Source: Acidimicrobiia bacterium (GTDB taxonomy: Bacteria; Actinomycetota; Acidimicrobiia; Spongiisociales; ZC4RG35). From it: DNA of 33,732 nt. Where the stretch lies: NCBI GenBank assembly GCA_012270885.1, contig JAAXHN010000028.1, positions 1 to 33,732 on the forward strand, read 5' to 3'. This document shows positions 8,682-18,008 of this stretch, one piece after another. Position numbers and translations under genes: made by a program. Position 1 is the stretch's first letter. The number at the start of each line of letters is the position of its first letter. The notes under the pieces are model-generated. The model was not told the DNA's origin and did not search any database. It was given only the letters and a program-made list of their open reading frames with translations.

Positions 8682-9434
8682 TTGACCGCTGAACTGGACC
8701 TGCTCACCGGAGTGTTCCTGGTACTGGCCGGCTTCGCAACCGCCTTCATCAACGTCATGGCCGGCGGAGGATCGGCTGTGAGCTTGATAGTCCTCGAACC
8801 GCTGCTGGGGGCCAACGTCGCTAACGCCACCAACCGGGTGGCCATCGCCTTCGCCAACATCCTGGGAACCGCCAACTTCGCACGCAAGCAGTTAGTTCCC
8901 TGGAAGGTGTCTTTCAGCCTGATCATCCCCGCCATGATCGGCACCGCCGCAGGGGCTTGGGTCGCCACCCGGGTCTCCAACGAGCAGATGCGCACCGCCT
9001 TCGCGGTGGTGCTGATAGGAGTGGCGCTTTCGGTGCTGTTCAAGCCGTCGGCCTGGCTGAAAGAACGGATGGAGCCCCGGCTGGGTTGGTTGGGCAGGGC
9101 GGCGGCCTTCCTGGCCATAGGGTTCTATGGGGGTTTCATCCAGGTGGGGGTGGGGTTCCTGCTCATCACCGGACTGGTGCTGGGGTGCGGCCTGGACCTG
9201 GTGAAAGGCAGCGCTGCCAAGATGTTCCTGATCGCCTGCTACACGGTTCTGGCGGTCGGGATCTTCGCCCTGGCCGACCAGATCAACTGGGGGGTGGGTC
9301 TGGTGATGGCGATCGGCAACTCCACCGGTGCGTACTTCGGCACCCGTCTCGCCATAGAGAAGGGCGCCGGGCTGATCCGCTGGCTCCTGGCCATCGCCTC
9401 GATCGGGGTGGCGATCCGCATGCTGTTCTTCTAG
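8682..9434 (+). CDS. Sulfite exporter TauE/SafE (TSUP) family permease
   Basis: AGFATAFINVMAGGGSAVSLIVLEPLLGANVANATNRVAIAFANILG; GFYGGFIQVGVGFLLI repeat typical of TSUP. Confidence 0.88.
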   Translation: MTAELDLLTGVFLVLAGFATAFINVMAGGGSAVSLIVLEPLLGANVANATNRVAIAFANILGTANFARKQLVPWKVSFSLIIPAMIGTAAGAWVATRVSNEQMRTAFAVVLIGVALSVLFKPSAWLKERMEPRLGWLGRAAAFLAIGFYGGFIQVGVGFLLITGLVLGCGLDLVKGSAAKMFLIACYTVLAVGIFALADQINWGVGLVMAIGNSTGAYFGTRLAIEKGAGLIRWLLAIASIGVAIRMLFF

Positions 9435-9472
9435 GAGAGCGATCACCCGGAGCAAAGGTAATCTCTTTTGCA

Positions 9473-10510
9473 ATGATCACCCCTGTGCTCCTCTCCGGAG
9501 GGGTCGGCTCCCGTCTGTGGCCGATCTCCACCCCCGAGTACCCCAAACAACTCCTGCGGATCTCCGGCGACGAGTCCCTACTTCAAGCCGCGGCCCGACG
9601 CGTGATGGGTATGGAGGAGACCTCGCCTCCGGTGATGATCACCAGCCGCTCCCTGGGGCGCCGGATGATCGAGCACTTGGAGGAGATCGGCTGTGCACCG
9701 GCCGCGGTGCTGACCGAGCCGGTGGGCCGCAACACCGCCCCGGCCGCAATGGCGGCCGCCCTCTGGGCCGATCCCGACGATCTCCTGCTGGGACTTCCCA
9801 CCGACCAGTTGATCGCCGAGGTGGAAGCATTCCGAGCAGCCGTTCGGGAGGGAGTCCCTGCCGCGCAGCAGGGAGAGTTGGTCATATTCGGGATCCGGCC
9901 CACACACCCCCATCCGGGTCTGGGATATATGGAGGTGGGTCCGGGCCCCGGGATACAACCTGTCCGCAGGTTCGTCGAGAAGCCCGATGTGGAGACCGCC
10001 CGACATATGGTGGAGTTGGGCAGCTACCTGTGGAATGGCGGAATGTTCCTTGCCCGGGCAGGGGTGCTGGCGGAAACCATCTCCCGGCTGCTACCCGGGG
10101 TGGCGGAGCAAGTTGGCAAGGCCTTTTCAGGCGCCCGTCGTCCCGGCGATGGGACACTTGAACTGGGGAGTTGCTTTGCGCAGGCGCCTTCGGTGTCGGT
10201 GGCCAAGGGACTGTGGGAGCGCACTTCGCGGGTCTTGGCGGTGCGGATGGACGCCGGGTGGTCGGACATCGGGTCGTGGAAGGCCCTGGGAGAGGCTCTG
10301 GGGCGCGACGCCCTCGGGAATGTTGTGAGCGGCGCGGCGGTGGTGGAGGCCGCCAAAGGGGTGCAAGTCCACTCCCAAGGCGCCAAGACCGCCGTGGTGG
10401 GAGTCTCGGATGTGGTGGTGGCGGTGGCCAACGGAAGGGTGCTGGTCGCCAGCCGGGAGATGTGGGAGCAAGCCGGTGAGACGATTGAGCGGCTGGAAAG
10501 CCTTTTCTGA
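9473..10510 (+). CDS. manC: Mannose-1-phosphate guanylyltransferase
   Basis: MITPVLLSGGVGSRLWPISTPEYPKQLL; EPVGRNTAPA; FVEKPD; WNGGMFL; DAGWSDIGSW motifs. Confidence 0.9.
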   Translation: MITPVLLSGGVGSRLWPISTPEYPKQLLRISGDESLLQAAARRVMGMEETSPPVMITSRSLGRRMIEHLEEIGCAPAAVLTEPVGRNTAPAAMAAALWADPDDLLLGLPTDQLIAEVEAFRAAVREGVPAAQQGELVIFGIRPTHPHPGLGYMEVGPGPGIQPVRRFVEKPDVETARHMVELGSYLWNGGMFLARAGVLAETISRLLPGVAEQVGKAFSGARRPGDGTLELGSCFAQAPSVSVAKGLWERTSRVLAVRMDAGWSDIGSWKALGEALGRDALGNVVSGAAVVEAAKGVQVHSQGAKTAVVGVSDVVVAVANGRVLVASREMWEQAGETIERLESLF

Positions 10511-10835
10511 GCGCAAGGCGAGGCCTGGAAGAGTCCGGATCGCCCTCCTGTCGCTCCTGGTGGGAGTGGTGGCGGCCTGTTCCTCCCCACCCCCCGAGTC
10601 TGCTACCGGGCCGGAACTGTACAGCGAGTTGTGCTCGAGCTGCCACGGGGCGGGACTGGAAGGGAAAGCAGGCCCTCCCCTGGGCGTAGGCTCCCCGAGC
10701 GTTACTCTTCCCGACTCCTACATCGCTACCACCGTAACCCATGGGATCGGAACAATGCCCTCTTTCAATAACCTGAGCAGTGACCAGATAAACAAGCTGG
10801 TCGATTTCATCCGGGATGTTCAGGCCGGGCAATGA
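10485..10835 (+). CDS. Small lipoprotein c-type cytochrome
   Basis: Lipobox-like LLVGVVAAC followed by ELYSELCSSCHGAGLEGKAGPPL...GIGTMPSFNNLSSDQINKLVDFI (CxxCH and distal Met). Start TTG 10485 or GTG 10476, overlapping the manC end. Confidence 0.82.
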   Translation: MSGWKAFSERKARPGRVRIALLSLLVGVVAACSSPPPESATGPELYSELCSSCHGAGLEGKAGPPLGVGSPSVTLPDSYIATTVTHGIGTMPSFNNLSSDQINKLVDFIRDVQAGQ

Positions 10836-11824
10836 CTCCTCGCCCGGATCGAGTGTTCACCGACGGCCCCCTGGCGGGCCTGGAGGGGTGGGCGGTTCAG
10901 ATTCCGATGGCCCTGCGCTATCGGCGATTGCGAGAGCGCCGGGCGGTGCTCCTTCGCGGTCCGGCAGGATGGGGGGAGTTCTCCCCCTTCGACCAATACG
11001 ACGACCAGACCTCGACCCGCTGGCTGGCCGCCGCCCTCGAATCGGCTACCCAGCCTCTCCCGGCACCGATGCGCTACCGGATTCCGGCTAACGTCACAGT
11101 GCCTCCCGTCCCAGCTCCCCAGGCCAGGCGGCTGGTGGAGGACTCGGGATGCCAGACCGCCAAGGTGAAGGTGGCCGAAGCCGGCCATGACTTCGCAGAG
11201 GACATCTCCAGAGTGGCCGCGGTGCGCGAGGCTCTTGGGGAGAGCGGGTTCCTGCGATTGGACGTCAACGGGGCCTGGGGCGTGGACGAGGCCGAAGCCC
11301 GCCTGCGTCGCCTGGAGGAGTTCGACCTCCAATACGTCGAGCAACCCTGCGCCACCCTCTCCGAACTGGCGGAACTGCGTCGAAGAACCGAGATTCCGAT
11401 TGCGGCCGACGAATCGATCCGCTCCGCCGCTTCACCGGAGCAGATCGTCTCCTCCCAAGCCGCCGACATGCTGGTGATGAAAGTGCAGCCGATGGGAGGC
11501 GTCAACCGCCTGCTGGAGTGGGCCTCCCGGACCGGCCTTCCCGTGATTCCCTCTTCGGCGCTCGAGACCTCGGTGGGACTGGCCGCCGGTTTGGCCGCCG
11601 CGGCGGCCCTGCCCGAACTCCGGTATGCCTGCGGCCTGGCCACCGCTTCTCTCCTGGCTGGCGACGTGGTCCCCAAACCCCTCCTGCCCGAACGGGGAGA
11701 GATTGCCCTCCGCCGTCCGAAACCCGCACCGGAACTGTTGGCGAGATGGCGTCCCGAAGAAGAAGTAGCCTCTGGGATGATCACCCGCGCCGAAAGGGCC
11801 GCCGCTTTACTGCGCTGCTCATGA
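10832..11824 (+). CDS. menC: o-Succinylbenzoate synthase
   Basis: Enolase-superfamily motifs AKVKVAE, LRLDVNGAW, YVEQP, IAADESIR; directly upstream of menD. Confidence 0.88.
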   Translation: MTPRPDRVFTDGPLAGLEGWAVQIPMALRYRRLRERRAVLLRGPAGWGEFSPFDQYDDQTSTRWLAAALESATQPLPAPMRYRIPANVTVPPVPAPQARRLVEDSGCQTAKVKVAEAGHDFAEDISRVAAVREALGESGFLRLDVNGAWGVDEAEARLRRLEEFDLQYVEQPCATLSELAELRRRTEIPIAADESIRSAASPEQIVSSQAADMLVMKVQPMGGVNRLLEWASRTGLPVIPSSALETSVGLAAGLAAAAALPELRYACGLATASLLAGDVVPKPLLPERGEIALRRPKPAPELLARWRPEEEVASGMITRAERAAALLRCS

Positions 11825-13539
11825 AACCCCCCCACCCCAATCCTTCCGTGGCTCTGGCCGAAGTGGTGGTGGACGAACTGGTCAGAGGTGGGGTGACCCG
11901 TTTCGCCCTGGCGCCAGGATCCCGGTCCGCCGCTTTAGCGAGAGCGGCGGAGGGACATCCCGGGGCCGAGGTGGTGGTCCTCATCGATGAACGGTCGGCG
12001 GCCTACTTCGCGATGGGCGCCGCCCGGGTGAGCGGAGTCCCGGCCGCAGTGATCACCACCTCAGGCACCGCGGCGGCCAACCTCTTTCCGGGAGTGGTGG
12101 AAGCCGATGCCTCCGGTGTTCCCTTCATCCTGCTCACTGCCGACCGGCCTCCCGAGATGCGAAACACCGGCGCCAACCAGACCATCGACCAGTTGAAGCT
12201 GTTCGGGGATAAGGTCAGGTGGTTCTGGGAAGCGGGGCCCGCCGAGGACCATCCGGAGACGAACTCCTACTGGAGATCATCGGCCGCGAGGGGCGTGGCC
12301 GAGGCACAGGGATGGGGAGGCCGACCGGGACCAGTCCATCTCAACTTGAACTTTAAAGAACCGACCGTGCCCGCCTCCGACGACGGCCGCTCGCGAGCGC
12401 AACCCTTCGCGGCAGGAACCGCCGGACGCCCCGGAGGAAAGCCGTGGTTGCAAGCCAGAAGGCCTGCCGGTACAGACGTCTCGTTCCTGTCTGAAGTGGA
12501 GAAGGCCCGGAGGGGAGTCGTAGTGGTGGGAGAGGGCGCCGGAGGATCGGAGGTCTATGCCGCCCTTGCGGAACGACTGGGCTGGCCGCTGATCGCCGAA
12601 GGTCTTTCCGGAGCCCGCCGCCCACCCGCCATCTCCACCTTCCACCACCTGCTCGAAGGTTCGCCCCCCGCCCTCCGGCCCGATCTGGTGCTGTGCTTCG
12701 GAAAGACGGGGCTGAGCCGCAACCTCTCCAACCTTCTCTCCAATCCCTCCATACCCCAGATAGTTTGCGGCGCACCGGGAGGTTGGGCCGACCCGGAGCG
12801 GTCGGTCTCCAGCATGGTGGCGGCTTCACCCCCGGATGTGGCGCAAGCCATGGTGGACCGCCTGGAAAGGCGTAGGGGAGAGACCTGGCTGGAGAGGTGG
12901 CAGGAGGCCGACCGCGCCTGCCGACTCGTGATCGACCGCCTCCTGGACAGCCGGGACACCCCGTCGGAGCCCCGAACCGCCCGGGACCTGGCAGGACTGA
13001 CGGTCGACGCGCTCGTGGTGGGGTCATCCATGCCCATCCGGGAAGTCGACACGTTTGCGTCCCTCACCCCGGCCACGGTGATCGGGAACCGGGGCGCGTC
13101 CGGCATCGACGGCCTGGTCTCCACCGCCTTGGGGGTTGCCTGGGAGAGTCCTGGTCGGGTGGCCTGCCTGATCGGCGACCTCGCTCTCCTCCATGATGCC
13201 AATGGCTTCCTGGTCGACGAGCGTCCCTCATGCGTGTTCGTGGTTGCCAACAACGACGGGGGCGGGATCTTCAGTTTCCTGCCCCAATCCCGTTTTCCCC
13301 ACTTCGAGAAGCTGTTCGGCACTCCGCACGGGCGGGACTTCGAGAAGCTGGCGGCGTTCCACGAACTCGGCTACCGGAAGCTCGAACGAGCCTCGAACCT
13401 GGCTTCGGCGGTCGATAACGGAATGGAGGAGGGGGGCATCTGGCTGGTTGAGGTGCGTACCGATCGGGAGGAGACCCGCCGACTGCACCAGCGAGTCACC
13501 GATGAGGCCGCCCGCCGCCTGGCGCCGATCCTCGGCTAG
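11821..13539 (+). CDS. menD: 2-succinyl-5-enolpyruvyl-6-hydroxy-3-cyclohexene-1-carboxylate synthase
   Basis: FALAPGSRSAALARAAE, TTSGTAAANLFPGVVEA, NRGASGIDGLVSTALG, LIGDLALLHDANGF; ATGA overlap with menC. Confidence 0.94.
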   Translation: MKPPHPNPSVALAEVVVDELVRGGVTRFALAPGSRSAALARAAEGHPGAEVVVLIDERSAAYFAMGAARVSGVPAAVITTSGTAAANLFPGVVEADASGVPFILLTADRPPEMRNTGANQTIDQLKLFGDKVRWFWEAGPAEDHPETNSYWRSSAARGVAEAQGWGGRPGPVHLNLNFKEPTVPASDDGRSRAQPFAAGTAGRPGGKPWLQARRPAGTDVSFLSEVEKARRGVVVVGEGAGGSEVYAALAERLGWPLIAEGLSGARRPPAISTFHHLLEGSPPALRPDLVLCFGKTGLSRNLSNLLSNPSIPQIVCGAPGGWADPERSVSSMVAASPPDVAQAMVDRLERRRGETWLERWQEADRACRLVIDRLLDSRDTPSEPRTARDLAGLTVDALVVGSSMPIREVDTFASLTPATVIGNRGASGIDGLVSTALGVAWESPGRVACLIGDLALLHDANGFLVDERPSCVFVVANNDGGGIFSFLPQSRFPHFEKLFGTPHGRDFEKLAAFHELGYRKLERASNLASAVDNGMEEGGIWLVEVRTDREETRRLHQRVTDEAARRLAPILG

Positions 13540-14759
13540 GTGCGTAGGTCGAGGGCGCTGGTCATCGCCCGGAGTTTGAGCCGAGTCTCGGCCAACTCCT
13601 CCTCCGGCAGTGACCCGGCTACGATTCCAGCCCCCGCATAGAGACGCGCCCCTGTTTCATTGAGTTGCGCGCAGCGCAGGGCGATGGCCCACTCCCCACC
13701 GCCGACGGAGTCGAACCACCCCACCGGACCGGCATATCTTCCCCTATCGATCCTCTCCAACCCGGCGATGACTTCCATGGCGCCCCGGCGGGGCACGCCG
13801 CCCACAGCGGGGGTGGGATGAAGGCGGTGCACCACTTCGAAGCTCGACAGCCCCTCCACCAGGAGGCCGGTGAAACGAGTGGAGAGATGGCGCAGATTGA
13901 CCAGCTCCCGGAGGGTCGGCTCGGGACTTCGGTCCAGCCGGGCACACACCTCTCCGAGAACTCTCTCCACGGAACGGGCAGTCAACTCGTGCTCTCGGAG
14001 GTCCTTCTCCGATTCGAGGAGACGCCGAGCCAGCTGTTCGTCCCGGACGGGGTCGGGATGACGGGGAGCGGTACCGGCCAGGGCCACCGACTCGACCTTC
14101 CTGTCCGACTGTTTCAGCAGGAGCTCGGGACTGGCGCCCACCAAGCCGTCCACCAGGAAGGTATAGCACTCCGGAAAGGAGTGGTGCAGCCTCCGGAGAA
14201 GACGACGCACACCGAAGGGGGACTTGCTCCATACCGCGACATCCCGGGCCAGCACCACCTTTTGCAGACGGCCCGATTCGATCAGCCTCAGCGCCCGCGC
14301 CACCGACTCCATCCACTCCCAATCCGGATGGGAGGGACCCACATAACGGGGCCGATCTGGCGGCTCGGCGCCGGGTGCGGACTGTTTGATCGACAGCGGG
14401 GAATCCACATCTCCTACGGTGGTGACCCAGGAGCGGCCCGCCCTCCGACCCACCACCACCGCGGGGACCACCACCACCGAACCGGGCGCCTCCGGGTCGA
14501 AGGTGAAGGAGGCGAATCCCAAGGCGCCGCTCCCCACATCGGACACCTGGTCGTCGATCTCCCTTCCGGCCAGCCAGTCGCTCCATGCGTCCCGCACCCT
14601 CAGGAAGCGTCCTTCCCCCAGGCCCGGTTCGAAGCGCCACGCCTCACCGTATCCCTCAAGAGAGAAGTCCCCCATCATCCAGGCGAACGATGGAGTATGG
14701 AGCCGCCCGGTCGAGAGTTTGCTTGCTTCGAGGGGAACAGAACGAACCAGGAGACTCAC
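13536..14759 (-). CDS. menF: Isochorismate synthase
   Basis: Chorismate-binding domain: KVVLARDV, SPELLL, AGTAPRHPDPVRD, HLSTRFTG, HPTPAVGGVPR, YAGAGIVAGSLPEEELAET. Confidence 0.93.
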   Translation of the reverse strand: MSLLVRSVPLEASKLSTGRLHTPSFAWMMGDFSLEGYGEAWRFEPGLGEGRFLRVRDAWSDWLAGREIDDQVSDVGSGALGFASFTFDPEAPGSVVVVPAVVVGRRAGRSWVTTVGDVDSPLSIKQSAPGAEPPDRPRYVGPSHPDWEWMESVARALRLIESGRLQKVVLARDVAVWSKSPFGVRRLLRRLHHSFPECYTFLVDGLVGASPELLLKQSDRKVESVALAGTAPRHPDPVRDEQLARRLLESEKDLREHELTARSVERVLGEVCARLDRSPEPTLRELVNLRHLSTRFTGLLVEGLSSFEVVHRLHPTPAVGGVPRRGAMEVIAGLERIDRGRYAGPVGWFDSVGGGEWAIALRCAQLNETGARLYAGAGIVAGSLPEEELAETRLKLRAMTSALDLRT

Positions 14760-15262
14760 AGGACGATGGGCTTCTCCAGCGCCGCTCTGGCGGTCTGCAG
14801 GAGCACCCTCCTGAAGTGGCCCGCCACCAGCTCACCGGCCGCACTCATCATGGTCTGGTACGCCTCCACCAGCCGTTCGGAAGCCTCGTGGTCCGACCCG
14901 GCGGTGAACTCCACTGAATCCCGCACGAACCGTACGAAGACCTCCACCGTCCGCTCTGCTACGGGACGCATGGCCTCGTCCATCTCGGTGGCCAGCGCCA
15001 TCAACTCGTCAAGAGGCACTCCTCTTTCGAGGAGCATCCTGCCGGCCCGCAGAGCGGTGGCGTCCTCGGAGCTGTACAGCCTGGTGGGGGAGGAGCGCTC
15101 AGGGATGAGGATTCCCAGCCTTTCCAGCGCCTCCAAGACCGTGACGGGGAGTCCTGATGACGCCGAGAGCTCCTCCAGATCCAGCGTCCCCTTCGCTCCA
15201 CCCCAGCCTTTCTGCAGGGCCTCGTAGATTGCGCGATCCCAGGGGTCTAGTCGGCCGGGCAC
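14756..15262 (-). CDS. MerR-like helix-turn-helix regulator (putative)
   Basis: LDLEELSASSGLPVTVLEALERLGILIPERSSPTRLYSSEDATALRAGRMLLERGVPLDELMALA resembles a MerR-type wHTH; overlaps the menF start. Confidence 0.6.
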   Translation of the reverse strand: MPGRLDPWDRAIYEALQKGWGGAKGTLDLEELSASSGLPVTVLEALERLGILIPERSSPTRLYSSEDATALRAGRMLLERGVPLDELMALATEMDEAMRPVAERTVEVFVRFVRDSVEFTAGSDHEASERLVEAYQTMMSAAGELVAGHFRRVLLQTARAALEKPIVL

Positions 15263-15283
15263 GATCTCAGCACTACTCGAGCT

Positions 15284-15724
15284 TCAGGCAGCTTGCTCCA
15301 GATGTCTTCTGACCTGGTTCTTCAAGGTGGCCACGATCGCACCCATTCCCCGCAGGCGGAGCGGCGAGACCACTTCCTCCAGACCCACGCCGTAATAGAA
15401 GTCCTCGGGCAGATCGAGCACCGCCTGGGCGGACTCGCCGTCCAGTCCCACCGCCAGCAGCCCGGCGTATCCGCGGATGGTGGGAGATTGGGGAGGGGCG
15501 TCGAAGAAGATCCTCACGGTCTGGTCGTCTTCCAGGCGAGTGGCCAGGAAAAAGGGGGTTTGACACTCGACCACTCGCTCCAGCTGGTCCTTCATCTCAC
15601 CGTGGTACTCCGCCGGGAGAGGCGGAAGCGTGCGCGAGAAATCCAACAAGGCATGCCCGCGTATGGACCGGGGTGTGTTCTTCAATAGGGTGAGCGTCCG
15701 CTCCAAGCGGGGGGGAAGGGCCAT
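15284..15724 (-). CDS. sufE: SufE family cysteine desulfuration protein
   Basis: LDFSRTLPPLPAEYHGEMKDQLERVVECQTPFFLATRLEDDQTVRIFFDAPPQSPTIRGYAGLLAVGLDG. ATG 15724 preferred over the ORF track start at 15739. Confidence 0.9.
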   Translation of the reverse strand: MALPPRLERTLTLLKNTPRSIRGHALLDFSRTLPPLPAEYHGEMKDQLERVVECQTPFFLATRLEDDQTVRIFFDAPPQSPTIRGYAGLLAVGLDGESAQAVLDLPEDFYYGVGLEEVVSPLRLRGMGAIVATLKNQVRRHLEQAA

Positions 15725-15844
15725 GATTCGAGGAATCATAACACTGGCCCGGAACGGGAATACTCACTGTACCCGTAGGGTTAAAGCCTAAGTAGAAATA
15801 CGGCCCCGATCCTTTCCCTGCAACCCTCAACCCGGAGAAACAGC

Positions 15845-16720
15845 ATGTCTGACACCGCACCCAACCCTAAGTTTGCCGCATACGCCCACCCCGGCATGCT
15901 GGTTACCACCGAGTGGCTGGCCGACCATCTGGAGGATCCGAGCGTTATACCGGTGGAGTCGAACGAGGATCCCCTCCTCTACGACACCGGGCACATCCCG
16001 AGGGCGGTGAACCTCGATTGGCACCTCGATCTCAACCATCCATTGATCCGGGACTACCTGGGAAGCGACGGTTTTTCGTCGGTGATGGGAAGCAAGGGGA
16101 TCAGTCCCGACTCAACCCTGGTCTTCTACGGGGACAACTTCAACTGGTGGGCCACCTACGCCCTATGGGTGGTCTCGCTATTCGGTCACCGCGATGTGCG
16201 GATACTGGATGGCGGACGCATGAAATGGGAGGAAGAGGGCCGTCCCCTCACCACCGCACCGACCCAGCGGGTTGCGGTCAACTACCCGGCGGTCGACCGG
16301 GACGACTCGCAAATCCGCGCTTTCCTTCCCATGGTTCTCGACCACTCCAAGGCCGGAAACCCGTTGGTGGACGTCCGCTCTCCCGAGGAGTTCCGCGGGG
16401 AGCGCCTCCACATGCCCGGATACCCGAACGAGGGAGCCACCAGGGGCGGCCACATCCCGGCGGCCAACAACGTGCCCTGGAAGCGGGCCGCCAACGACGA
16501 CGGCACCTTCAAGGACGCGGATGAACTGAGATCCATCTACGAGAATGAGATCGGCCTGTCATCGGGCGACGATGTGATCACCTACTGCCGGATCGGGGAG
16601 AGGTCCAGCCACACCTGGTTCGTGCTCACCCATCTCCTGGGGTTCGATAACGTCCGCAACTACGACGGGTCCTGGACCGAGTACGGCAACACGGTGGGCG
16701 TGCCCATCGAGAAACCCTGA
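15845..16720 (+). CDS. Thiosulfate sulfurtransferase (two-domain rhodanese)
   Basis: Tandem rhodanese domains; catalytic loop [15 protein letters not shown]; divergent to sufE. Confidence 0.93.
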   Translation: MSDTAPNPKFAAYAHPGMLVTTEWLADHLEDPSVIPVESNEDPLLYDTGHIPRAVNLDWHLDLNHPLIRDYLGSDGFSSVMGSKGISPDSTLVFYGDNFNWWATYALWVVSLFGHRDVRILDGGRMKWEEEGRPLTTAPTQRVAVNYPAVDRDDSQIRAFLPMVLDHSKAGNPLVDVRSPEEFRGERLHMPGYPNEGATRGGHIPAANNVPWKRAANDDGTFKDADELRSIYENEIGLSSGDDVITYCRIGERSSHTWFVLTHLLGFDNVRNYDGSWTEYGNTVGVPIEKP

Positions 16721-16798
16721 AGGGATCCAACACCTGGCAACGATCAACCGGGGGGAGGTCATCCTCCCGGTTGACTTCTACACCTAGACTGGGAGGCC

Positions 16799-17899
16799 GT
16801 GCCGCTGGAAGGTCGGTCCCCACACTCTGACAAGCCTCCTCCCTGGCTCAATCGTTGGCTGATCACCGCGTGCGCAATCCTGTTGGGAGTGGCGGCAGTG
16901 ATCTGGGTGATCATGCAACTGGCCACCCTGCTGCTGATGATCTTCATGGCGCTCTTCCTGGCGGTGGCGCTCGGTCCTGCGGTGGACTGGCTGGAGAAGA
17001 GGAGATGGAACCGCCGCTGGGCAACCGCGGTCGTCTTCCTGGCGGCTTTCCTCCTGGGTGCCCTGTTCCTGGCCACCCTGCTGCCGCTCTTCATCAACCA
17101 GACCGCCGCAATTGCAGTCAACCTACCCGACTATCTGTCCACCATAGAGAGTTGGCTGGGAAGGTTCATAGACATCGAGATCCTGGATGTGCAGATCCGC
17201 TCTGAACTGGAAGATCTGGGATCGCTCCTGCAGAAATACGGGGGACAGGTCGCCGGAGGAGTGCTGGCAGTGGGAAGCACCCTGGCCAATGTCGTATTCC
17301 AGGGAGTGACCATTCTGCTCTTTTCCTTCTACATGGTGGCCGAGGCGCCCAAGATGCTCCGCCTAGTGTTGTCGCTGTTCCCGGGCCAACGCCAGCGTCT
17401 GTTGCTGCGAATCTGGGAAGTGTCCATAGAAAAGACCGGAGGGTACGTCTATTCGCGATTGATCCTGATGGTGGTGTCGGCGGTGATCACAGCCACTGCG
17501 CTCGCTTTCCTGTCGGTGCCCTATCCGGTGGCGCTGGGAATCTGGGTGGGAGTGTTCTCCCAGTTCATGCCGGTTATCGGAACTTACATCGGGGGAGCGC
17601 TCCCGGTGTTTATCGCCCTCCTCGAAAACCCGATCACCGCGCTGTGGGTGCTGGGGTTCATCGTCGCCTACCAGCAGGTCGAGAACCTGGTGATAGCTCC
17701 CCGGGTCACCTCCCGCACCATGGCCATCCATCCCGCGGTTTCGGTGGGAGCGGTGATCGCCGGGGCATCCCTCCTGGGGGCGCTGGGCGCGGTGCTGGCC
17801 TTGCCGGTGGCAGCCATCGTGCAGTCCTTGATCTCCACTACTCGTCACCGTCACGAACTGGTGGTGGAACTGGAAGAGAACGACAGTCCCGAAAAGTAG
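16799..17899 (+). CDS. AI-2E family transporter
   Basis: About 8 TM segments; VFSQFMPVIGTYIGGALPVFIAL, VAYQQVENLVIAPRVTSRTMAIHPAVSVGAVIAG. Confidence 0.92.
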   Translation: MPLEGRSPHSDKPPPWLNRWLITACAILLGVAAVIWVIMQLATLLLMIFMALFLAVALGPAVDWLEKRRWNRRWATAVVFLAAFLLGALFLATLLPLFINQTAAIAVNLPDYLSTIESWLGRFIDIEILDVQIRSELEDLGSLLQKYGGQVAGGVLAVGSTLANVVFQGVTILLFSFYMVAEAPKMLRLVLSLFPGQRQRLLLRIWEVSIEKTGGYVYSRLILMVVSAVITATALAFLSVPYPVALGIWVGVFSQFMPVIGTYIGGALPVFIALLENPITALWVLGFIVAYQQVENLVIAPRVTSRTMAIHPAVSVGAVIAGASLLGALGAVLALPVAAIVQSLISTTRHRHELVVELEENDSPEK

Positions 17900-18008
17900 G
17901 CCTACCATCGGACACCCAGATCGATCTCACGCCTCCCGCGGTCCGGGGCCCCTGGCGGGAGTATCGGTCATCGAGCTGGCAGGACTGGGACCGGGCCCAT
18001 TCGCCGGC

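Noticed and set aside
9882-10832. 316-aa minus-strand ORF opposite manC and the cytochrome gene
   Set aside because: Pro/Arg-rich shadow ORF opposite two recognisable proteins.
13665-15227. 520-aa plus-strand ORF opposite menF and the MerR-like gene
   Set aside because: Spans two convincing minus-strand genes; composition is that of antisense translation.
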